Source: UBA1858 sp964636225 (GTDB lineage: Bacteria; Pseudomonadota; Gammaproteobacteria; UBA4575). Taken from it: a stretch of DNA of 64,000 nt. Each line of letters starts with the position of its first letter. Within the stretch, counting starts at the first letter, position 1. Position numbers and translations under genes: made by a program. The DNA lies in the NCBI GenBank assembly GCA_964636225.1, contig CAZWQM010000006.1, positions 55,651-119,650 on the forward strand, given 5' to 3'. This document shows positions 17,713-24,918 of this stretch, piece by piece. Under the pieces are notes generated by a model that searched no databases, had not been told where the DNA came from, and was given only the letters and a program-made list of their open reading frames with translations.

Positions 17713-18414
17713 ATGAATAGTTCACCTCAATGCTGGGCCGTTATACCAGCGGCCGGTATTGGTGAAAGAGTGGGTTTATCTATCCCCAAGCAATATCTGC
17801 AAATTGCAGGTAAAACAATTCTGGAACATGCCATCCAGCCCTTTATCAGTCACAGCTGTGTTAAAGGCATCACCGTTGCGCTTAATCCAAATGATACTCA
17901 GTTTGAGTCTCTTTCGATTTATCATTCATGTGCAAAATTACATTTCGTTGAAGGTGGAGAAACTCGTGCACACTCCGTATTAAATGCGTTGCAGAGTGTT
18001 GAAGCGCAAATTGACAGAAATGATTTTGTGCTGGTGCATGATGCTGCGCGACCATGTTTAACTGCGAGTGATCTGGATAAACTTATTAATAAGTGCCTGT
18101 CCCACAAAGTCGGAGGTATTCTGGGTTCCAAAGTATCCGATACCATTAAGCAAGTAGAAGCGGGTAAAATTATTAACACGTTGGACCGGGGAAATATCTG
18201 GCGAGCCTTTACTCCTCAAATGTTTAAATTGGGCTTATTGCAAAGCGCTATAAAAAAAGCGTTTGATAATAATATTGTCATCACGGATGAATCCAGTGCC
18301 ATAGAGTATGCCGGTTATACACCGTGTATGATCGAAGGTGATGCGGGGAATATAAAAGTCACTACGGCCGAGGATATAGCACTTGCAGAATTTTTTTTAA
18401 CAAAAGATATGTGA
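17713..18414 (+). CDS. ispD: IspD, 2-C-methyl-D-erythritol 4-phosphate cytidylyltransferase
   Basis: IspD activates methylerythritol phosphate with CTP in the non-mevalonate isoprenoid pathway. The 233-residue protein (E. coli 236) has the nucleotide-binding start IPAAGIGERVG followed by PKQYLQIAGKTILEH, then VHDAARPC and TDESSAIEYAG. It follows ftsB by 11 nt. It ends against ispF, the next but one enzyme of the same pathway, so the pair is surely co-expressed. Confidence 0.97.
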   Translation: MNSSPQCWAVIPAAGIGERVGLSIPKQYLQIAGKTILEHAIQPFISHSCVKGITVALNPNDTQFESLSIYHSCAKLHFVEGGETRAHSVLNALQSVEAQIDRNDFVLVHDAARPCLTASDLDKLINKCLSHKVGGILGSKVSDTIKQVEAGKIINTLDRGNIWRAFTPQMFKLGLLQSAIKKAFDNNIVITDESSAIEYAGYTPCMIEGDAGNIKVTTAEDIALAEFFLTKDM

Positions 18415-18416
18415 GT

Positions 18417-18884
18417 ATGAGAATAGGTCAGGGCTACGATGCACATCGTTTTACTGAAGGTAGTGAAATCACACTGGGGGGTGTTGTTATTCCTCATAAG
18501 TATGGAGTTGAGGCGCATTCTGACGGTGATGTGTTATTGCATGCTATCTGTGATGCTTTACTAGGCGCGGCAGGCCTGGGTGATATCGGCCAGCATTTCC
18601 CAGATAAGGATGATGCGCATAAAAACAGGGACTCGCGCGAATTTGTTCGCGATATTTTAGAAAAGTTGCAAATTCAACAGTTTCAGGTGGTCAATGTCGA
18701 CGCCACGGTTGTTTTGCAATCTCCTAAAATCGGATCATATATTTTGGATATGCGTAATAACATCGCAAATGATTTAAAGATTGATGTTGATAAAGTTAAT
18801 GTTAAAGCAACGACTACAGAACGCATGGGGTTTGTCGGACGTGAAGAAGGAATCGCTGCCATGGCGGTTGTCCTTTTGCAGTAA
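18417..18884 (+). CDS. ispF: IspF, 2-C-methyl-D-erythritol 2,4-cyclodiphosphate synthase
   Basis: IspF cyclises CDP-methylerythritol 2-phosphate in the non-mevalonate pathway. From ATG 18417 the protein is 155 residues (E. coli 159). The zinc ligands Asp8, His10 and His42 sit at the same positions as in E. coli, and TTERMGFVGREEGIAA is conserved near the C-terminus. A GTG at 18411 overlaps the ispD stop (GTGA) and would add two residues. I prefer the ATG because it gives the universal MRIG start, but the GTG is possible. Confidence 0.97.
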   Translation: MRIGQGYDAHRFTEGSEITLGGVVIPHKYGVEAHSDGDVLLHAICDALLGAAGLGDIGQHFPDKDDAHKNRDSREFVRDILEKLQIQQFQVVNVDATVVLQSPKIGSYILDMRNNIANDLKIDVDKVNVKATTTERMGFVGREEGIAAMAVVLLQ

Positions 18885-18903
18885 TCTGTAAAGTTCTATT
18901 TAA

Positions 18904-20826
18904 ATGGAAGATTATTTCTCGTCAGATGGAGAACTTGCTCATAGGATTAAGGGTTTTAAATACCGACCTCAGCAGGTAACAATGGCAAATGCAGTACAGC
19001 ATGCCATTCAGCTATCTTCTACACTGGTGGTTGAGGCGGGTACTGGTGTAGGAAAAACCTTTGCATATCTGGTTCCTGCCATGCTATCGGGAAAGAAAGT
19101 CGTGGTATCTACAGGTACACGTCATCTTCAAGACCAGCTTTTTTATACAGATCTGCCTTTATTGCAGCGTGCTATTTCACTTTCAATTAAATCCTCTATT
19201 CTCAAAGGGCGTTCAAACTATTTGTGTGAATATCGCTTTGCCAGATTTAAGCACGATCTGGGAGACTATCCCAGATTAGCCGATGTCTATCAGGAAATTA
19301 AAGAATGGTCGCAGGTTACTCATACAGGTGATGTCGCTGAGGTCAATAATGTGTCTGAGCAATCCGAGGTCTGGTCGCATGTCACATCTACTCGGGATAA
19401 CTGCCTGGGTGGTGAGTGTCCTGACTATAACAAGTGTCATGTGTTGAAAGCGCGCAAACGGGCTCAGGAGTCTGATCTCGTAGTGATTAATCATCATTTG
19501 TTATGCGCAGACCTGGTGTTAAAAGGTGAAGGTTTTGGAGAACTACTGCCGACAGCGGATGTGTTTGTGCTGGATGAAGCACATCAGCTAACAGATGTAA
19601 TTCCCAATTTCTTTGGCAGTCATCTGGGTAGTCGACAATTACAGGATATGGTGGCAGATCTTAGTAAGGAATGCTTGAAATTAAGCAGCAACACTGGATC
19701 GATAAGTAAAAACTACTATGCTGTATTAGATGTGGTGGAAAAGTTCTATAGTGCTGTTGCGCAAAAAATGAAAGAGCCTAGAGAGTTGTGGCGGGATGTT
19801 ATTAGTGATAAATCTGTATATGCAGCATATGAAAAATTAACTTCATCATTACAGATGCTTGAAAATAAGCTGGTAGACATCGCAGGAGAATCTCCCAGTC
19901 TGGCGCAAACTTACAAGCGAATCAGTCAAATCAATTCAATTCTTGATGAATTTAAAAGTGCCAATAATAAGCACGTGCAGTGGATAGAATTGGGTCGTAG
20001 ACGCTTTCGACTCGGCAGTGTGCCACTAGAGGTATCCATTCCTTATCAGAAAGCGATTCAGGAATATAAGTGTTGCTGGATTTATACGTCAGCGACCTTA
20101 ACGGCTAAGCAAAGCTTTGAGCATTTTACTGAGCAACTGGGACTGGAAGCTGCGGAATGTGTGATGTGTGACAGTCCTTATGATTATGCAGGGCAGGCAC
20201 GATTATATTTGCCTTCAGTAAAGCTTCAGCCTAACGAGCAGGGTTATACACAAGAAGTAGTCGATCGTTCCATGCCGCTGCTGAAAGCCAGTCGCGGAAA
20301 TGCTTTTATACTGTTTACCAGTCATAAGGCCTTGAATCAGGCTGCTGACCTATTTAAAACTAGTCGCTTTAATATTTTGGTGCAGGGTGATGCAGCCAAG
20401 CGCGAGTTGTTGAAACAATTCCAGGAAACAAAAAACAGTGTCTTGTTGGGGACGCAAAGTTTTTGGGAAGGGGTAGATGTCAAGGGCAAAAATCTGCGTT
20501 TAGTCATTATAGATAAGTTGCCATTTGCTTCTCCCACGGATCCTATAGTGCGTGCGCGCTCTAAGGCTTTGGAAGAAGCCGGCGAAAATCCATTTATGAC
20601 TTATCAAATTCCCCAGGCAATTTTAAATTTGAAACAGGGTGTGGGTCGATTGATTCGTGGAGAGCAGGATTGTGGTGTGGTAGTGTTGATGGATCCAAGA
20701 ATAAAGTCCAAGGCATATGGTAAATCTTTTTTAAAGAGCTTGCCGCCCATGACCGTGACTGAAGACGAGTCACAAGTGATACAGTTTTTAGAGATAATTC
20801 ATGACAGTGAAACTGTTAGCTATTGA
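18904..20826 (+). CDS. yoaA: DinG-family iron-sulphur helicase, probable YoaA
   Basis: This is a superfamily 2 XPD/DinG-type DNA helicase of 640 residues (E. coli YoaA about 636). Walker A is GTGVGKT (46-52) and the DEAH box is at 224-227. Between them Cys108, Cys167, Cys172 and Cys178 fit the four iron-sulphur ligands of the family. Motif VI is GVGRLIRG, near the C-terminus. Members unwind damaged or stalled forks. I prefer YoaA over DinG because of its length and because tsaB follows, as near yoaA in E. coli. E. coli YoaA binds the polymerase III chi subunit HolC, also encoded in this window (27808-28230). Confidence 0.9.
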   Translation: MEDYFSSDGELAHRIKGFKYRPQQVTMANAVQHAIQLSSTLVVEAGTGVGKTFAYLVPAMLSGKKVVVSTGTRHLQDQLFYTDLPLLQRAISLSIKSSILKGRSNYLCEYRFARFKHDLGDYPRLADVYQEIKEWSQVTHTGDVAEVNNVSEQSEVWSHVTSTRDNCLGGECPDYNKCHVLKARKRAQESDLVVINHHLLCADLVLKGEGFGELLPTADVFVLDEAHQLTDVIPNFFGSHLGSRQLQDMVADLSKECLKLSSNTGSISKNYYAVLDVVEKFYSAVAQKMKEPRELWRDVISDKSVYAAYEKLTSSLQMLENKLVDIAGESPSLAQTYKRISQINSILDEFKSANNKHVQWIELGRRRFRLGSVPLEVSIPYQKAIQEYKCCWIYTSATLTAKQSFEHFTEQLGLEAAECVMCDSPYDYAGQARLYLPSVKLQPNEQGYTQEVVDRSMPLLKASRGNAFILFTSHKALNQAADLFKTSRFNILVQGDAAKRELLKQFQETKNSVLLGTQSFWEGVDVKGKNLRLVIIDKLPFASPTDPIVRARSKALEEAGENPFMTYQIPQAILNLKQGVGRLIRGEQDCGVVVLMDPRIKSKAYGKSFLKSLPPMTVTEDESQVIQFLEIIHDSETVSY

Positions 20827-21478
20827 GACTGCAACAGAAGCGTGTTCTGCTGCTCTGCTAGTGGATGATAATATCATCGAGATATTCGAGCTTGCACCGC
20901 GTAAGCATAATGATTTAATTCTACCTATGTGCGACAGTTTGTTGGCAAAAGCCGGCATTACGCTGAAGCAGCTGGATGGTATTGCATTTGGTTGCGGTCC
21001 CGGTGCCTTTACTGGAATACGTATCGCAGCCAGTGTCACACAGGGAATTGCTTTAGCACATGACTTGCCTGTTGCCTGTGTTTCTACTCTGGCCAATCTG
21101 GCGTATCAGGCGAATGTGAATACAGGCGAGCTTGTTATGCCAGCCATTGATGCGCGCATGGAAGAAATTTATTGGGCGGTCTATAAAAAAACCTCAACAA
21201 GTGTTGATCTTGTAATTGAGGAGCGTGTGCAAGCACCTGCGCAACTGCAAATTAATAGAGATATTCGCTGCGGGCTGGGAACCGGCTGGGGGACCTATGA
21301 GGAAGTATTATTGAGGCAGCTTGAAACCGCACCTGAAGATATTGTGCATGATGCGTTGCCACATGCGAAAGTGACGGCTTATCTCGGAAAACAGCAATTT
21401 CTCAATCAGCAAATGGTCGACGCAATGAATGCTTTACCTGTCTACCTGCGTAATCAAGTAGCGCATCAAAAATCATGA
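20801..21478 (+). CDS. tsaB: TsaB, tRNA threonylcarbamoyladenosine dimerisation protein
   Basis: TsaB is the non-catalytic partner of TsaD in making the t6A37 modification of ANN-decoding tRNAs. The 225-residue protein has the ASKHA fold with the start KLLAIETATEACSAALL and the GCGPGAFTGIRIA motif. Its start lies 26 nt inside the end of the helicase gene. ATG 20801 is used here; the GTG at 20807 would match the shorter E. coli start equally well. The long overlap argues for coupled translation with the helicase. Confidence 0.95.
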   Translation: MTVKLLAIETATEACSAALLVDDNIIEIFELAPRKHNDLILPMCDSLLAKAGITLKQLDGIAFGCGPGAFTGIRIAASVTQGIALAHDLPVACVSTLANLAYQANVNTGELVMPAIDARMEEIYWAVYKKTSTSVDLVIEERVQAPAQLQINRDIRCGLGTGWGTYEEVLLRQLETAPEDIVHDALPHAKVTAYLGKQQFLNQQMVDAMNALPVYLRNQVAHQKS

Positions 21479-21897
21479 GTCGATCTCCATTTCATCTGGC
21501 TTTTCCGGTCATCAATCTGTCCTCTGTACGAGATTTCTACACTTCAGTATTAAATTGTAAAGTAGGTCGAGAAAATGAACGCTGGATTGATTTTGATTTT
21601 TTTGGGCACCAAATCACAGCACATCTGGATGAAACCACCAGTCAAGAAATCGGTCGAAACCAGGTAGATAATAAAGCCATTCCTGCCAGACACTTTGGTG
21701 TGATACTCGACTGGGAAGACTGGGACGCGCTAGTTAAGCGTATTAAAAAACATAATATTTTTTTCTATGTGGAGCCTTATACACGCTTTGCTGGTGAGAC
21801 AGGCGAACAGAGAACTTTTTTTATTCAGGACCCCAGTGAAAATTTTCTGGAATTTAAATGTTTTAAAGACAAGAATTTGATTTTTAGAGCCAAATGA
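21475..21897 (+). CDS. VOC-superfamily protein of unknown substrate
   Basis: This 140-residue protein has the vicinal oxygen chelate (glyoxalase/bleomycin-resistance) fold. It shows paired beta-alpha-beta modules with candidate metal ligands: His7 in FHLAFPV, a His in GHQITAHL, a His in ARHFGVIL and the terminal Glu in PSENFLEFK. VOC proteins include glyoxalases, dioxygenases and antibiotic-binding proteins, and nothing here fixes the substrate. It overlaps tsaB by 4 nt (ATGA) and is itself overlapped by the next gene, so the three form one translation-coupled set. Confidence 0.85.
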   Translation: MSRSPFHLAFPVINLSSVRDFYTSVLNCKVGRENERWIDFDFFGHQITAHLDETTSQEIGRNQVDNKAIPARHFGVILDWEDWDALVKRIKKHNIFFYVEPYTRFAGETGEQRTFFIQDPSENFLEFKCFKDKNLIFRAK

Positions 21898-22253
21898 AAA
21901 AATTAATATCCCTTTTATTATTGGTCAGTGGTCCTGTCTATTCACAGTCTCCATCAATTCTAAAAGCGGAGGCGCAGTTAAAAACAAATCAAATTTTTGA
22001 TATTGCTGTGACTCCTAGACATCCTGATACCGGCTGGGATCATTATGCTAGTGAATGGATAGTAATAGCGGATGAAGAGGAAATTGCCAAAAGAACCTTA
22101 TATCATCCGCATGTCAATGAGCAACCATTTACACGCAGTTTAAGAGATGTGTTAATTCCTGCAGATGTAAGCAAGGTGGTCATTAAAGCGAAATGTAACC
22201 AGGGGCACGACTCCAAACCGTATGTGCTAATAGATAAGAAACCCGTGCAGTAA
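21894..22253 (+). CDS. Small secreted protein, unknown function
   Basis: I do not recognise a named family. The 119-residue product has a clear signal peptide: KK followed by a leucine-rich core, with likely cleavage near VYS-QS. It leaves a roughly 100-residue periplasmic domain with the striking segment TPRHPDTGWDHYAS and a late KAKCNQGHDSKPY containing the only mature cysteine. It looks like a conserved small beta-rich domain. It overlaps the VOC gene by 4 nt (ATGA) and is the last gene before a terminator hairpin. Confidence 0.8.
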   Translation: MKKLISLLLLVSGPVYSQSPSILKAEAQLKTNQIFDIAVTPRHPDTGWDHYASEWIVIADEEEIAKRTLYHPHVNEQPFTRSLRDVLIPADVSKVVIKAKCNQGHDSKPYVLIDKKPVQ

Positions 22254-22275
22254 GCTTTGCCACACGGGTTATTTT
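22240..22275 (+). terminator. Rho-independent terminator overlapping the gene end
   Basis: A perfect 8-bp stem AACCCGTG (22240-22247) and CACGGGTT (22263-22270), with a 15-nt loop, is followed by ATTTTT. The left arm lies inside the last codons of the secreted-protein gene. It would end the yoaA-tsaB-VOC transcript just before the oppositely oriented peroxidase pseudogene. Confidence 0.75.
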
Positions 22276-22291
22276 TCGGTAAACGTAATTT

Positions 22292-23998
22292 TTAGTTGTG
22301 TATTAAAAATACATTTTTTTGTAGCTCGTTACCAACTTTTGTATTGCGTTGAATGACTTTGGCTAATGTGGTTTTCTCGATCATCTTCAGTTCTTTTCCA
22401 TGAAAATAATTTTCATACCAGAAGCGGTCACCGTCACGCAGACGTTCAAATTGATCTTTCAGAATAGTAAAAAAAAGTTCTCCAACTAATGCGTCACTTG
22501 CATGGTCTTCGGTTAACCCGCCCACCCATAGATCAACCTGGTTTATATCCGTGTAAATACTTTGCAAGCGTGTCTGCACAGCAGGGTCGGATGAAATGTC
22601 AGCAAAAGTCTGAGCAGGTGTGAGTCCCAGCTTTTCACGTGTTTTATTGTAACTTAATAAACCATAATCTCGGCCGCGCTGGATGTTTAACGAGGCCAGA
22701 TCAAAACCTCCTTGCCCGGGTTCTCCAAACAGGAAGTTTCGAACATCATCAATGACGTAAATGTCTAGATTCTGGAACGCCTGTGGAGCCAGCCCGGAAG
22801 GATTGGACCGATATTACCCTGTTCGGTTAATAGCTGCGGTGCAAAAATGCTTCCCGTAATGAGATGTGGCCATCACGGGTTTCTTTGCCATTGCGATTTA
22901 AACGTAAAATTGTGGGTGATAAAAGGCTATGACCCAAGCGGTAAGCGGCTGTTGAAAACTCATTGGAAATGCTGCCATCAACCTCTGGATTATAGCCTTG
23001 ATAATCTGACAATGCATTTTCACCAAGCAATACAGGAAGGAACTCCTTGTAATTAATCACCTGCATCTCTGCAGCTACTATTCTGCGAGCTCGTTGATAT
23101 ATTTCATCATCGGAGAGGTTTTGCTTTTTTGCCTGATCTTGTCTGCCAGGCGATTGTGTTCACGAACAAATAAAGTATGCATCACAGTTAAGCCAATCTG
23201 CTCATTGGCGCGCACATCCCCGGCTAAAAATAGCTGATCACCGCTGCCGCCCGCATTACTTAGTCCGTATGTATTAAAAGGCAATAGCCCTTTCCTACTG
23301 GTTTTTAGTTTTCCAGAACCGTCCATTCTACGTAAAGCTTATGCTCGGCCATCTTCTTAGCCGTAGACATTGGACGCGTCAATCCAGCCGGTAATTTCAT
23401 TTAATTGTTGTCTTGGATTGGAACCGAGTTCGTAAATGGTGCGGTTAAAGTTCAAGGTAACATTGCGGGTATTATTCGGGTCAAACTGAGGATCTCCTGC
23501 GGGAATTGCGATGGGTGCCAGTTCTTCTGGTGTGGTGCTGTCACTTAAGTCGATATCATGATCCAGAAATTGGCCCCATTGCCATAAAAAGTCACTTGCA
23601 AGTTTGGCTGTAAGTACGGACTCACTCTGGGATATAACCGCATTACTGATTTCTCTGGGTCCGGGTCGATCCGGGCCGGCCAGTGCGCTGGATTGGTCGC
23701 TGTATCCGGCTTCGGTAATGCGAATCAATTGGGTGTCGGTTGCATTGATGGCGGGGTGCGCCAAATTGTTTTCACTGCCATCGATGCTTCTGAAAAATAA
23801 CTGATCATTATTCTTTTTTAATTTATTCTGCTTTCTTTCGATTCTTCTAACAGGCGACGCATTGGGATTTATCATGCTGTGATCAGCCTGGTTTAAAATT
23901 TCATTAGATGTTTGGTTGGATTGAGCGTCGCTGGAGACCGCGTTAGTTATATAAAGTGATGCGCATAGTGAAGCTATGCTGATCAGTGTATTTTTCAT
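22292..23998 (-). pseudogene. Decayed animal-type haem peroxidase
   Basis: The minus strand encodes a secreted animal-type haem peroxidase of about 569 residues, broken by five lesions. Two are in-frame TAA codons (23357-23359 and 23339-23341). Three are single-base losses, near 23119-23122 (T run), 22843-22847 (A run) and 22793-22795; together these return to the first frame. Every expected block can still be read in order: a signal peptide, WGQFLDHDIDLS (distal His147 and the haem-linking Asp), GWIDASNVYG, HTLFVREHNRLADK, MQVINYKEFLP, AAYRLGHSLLSP (proximal His) and NIQRGRDYGL. No single piece could be active. Sequencing error could explain the homopolymer losses but less easily the two nonsense codons. 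Confidence 0.88.
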
Positions 23999-24177
23999 GT
24001 TGTTCCTGGATTTTTAAGTTGTTTTTATGTGTCTTTCACGGCAATCGTCAAACATTATTTGTATGAAATTCACTTTCAGAAAATAGGTGAAATATGTGAC
24101 AGGTTTATGATTCTTCTAGCTTCTGAGTGTATGAAAGGTCCTAAAAAGACGATAAGCGGTGTAAGGAATAAATGAGA

Positions 24178-24807
24178 TTAAAGGTCATCGAAAAGTAATA
24201 AATTGATTGCAAGAAGAGTAAATATGATCGCAATGACCCAGTTAAAAATACTGCGATGTAAAGGGCTGGGTCGACTTTTTTCAAGTAGTTTTCCTGAGAA
24301 CATTCCTATGCAGCCAAAAATGATTGTCACCATAAGCGCAAATATTCCGCCGAGCATAAAAACATCAAGCTGTGGATGTGCTGAATTATCTGGGATGAAC
24401 TGAGGTAAAAAAGCCATAAAGAACATGGCAATTTTGGGATTCAGTACATTTAATATCAATCCGTGTTTAAAAAATGCGCTGTTGTATAGCCTGGGTTTTG
24501 TTGCTGCCATGTCAGCAGCGTTGTTGGTTGCGATGGCGCGGTAGGCCAAATATAAAAGATAAGCTGCGCCTAAAAACTTTAAGCTGGTAATTGTCAGCTT
24601 TGACAGCTGCGTAATAACTGTAATGCCAATAGCAACAATTGAGGTATGTACCAGGTTGCCGCTAGCCAGTCCGATGGCAGTCAATAAGCCTGCGCGAGAT
24701 CCATAATGAATGGATTGCGTGACTAGAAAGATAATATCTGGGCCAGGAACAATAATTAGAACCAAAGATGCTATGAGGAAGTAAAGAAATTCAGGCTGGC
24801 TGATCAT
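24178..24807 (-). CDS. LysE/RhtB-family amino-acid exporter
   Basis: This is a 209-residue inner-membrane protein with about six hydrophobic segments. The family signature VPGPDIIFLVTQSI lies in the first third, followed by GLASGNLVHTS. LysE/RhtB proteins export amino acids such as lysine, threonine or homoserine lactone analogues by proton exchange; the substrate cannot be told here. It stands alone between the peroxidase pseudogene and valS, 111 nt downstream of the valS stop. The 179 nt between it and the pseudogene show nothing I can name. Confidence 0.92.
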   Translation of the reverse strand: MISQPEFLYFLIASLVLIIVPGPDIIFLVTQSIHYGSRAGLLTAIGLASGNLVHTSIVAIGITVITQLSKLTITSLKFLGAAYLLYLAYRAIATNNAADMAATKPRLYNSAFFKHGLILNVLNPKIAMFFMAFLPQFIPDNSAHPQLDVFMLGGIFALMVTIIFGCIGMFSGKLLEKSRPSPLHRSIFNWVIAIIFTLLAINLLLFDDL

Positions 24808-24918
24808 ATGTGTGTGATTTTATATTTGCATTACGTTATTTGATAATGCTTTTTTGTGGCTCTAAAAAATCGTATCTTTATTCACATACATGCTATGTCA
24901 TTTTTTGCGGGAATTGGA

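Noticed and set aside
22827..23326. The middle open frames on the minus strand as separate small genes
   Set aside because: They are consecutive pieces of one peroxidase reading and have no start signals of their own.
23339..23359. TAA codons in the peroxidase as evidence of stop-codon reassignment or recoding
   Set aside because: TAA ends many intact genes here (fabZ, rnhB, leuC, leuD and others), and the same gene also has three frame losses.
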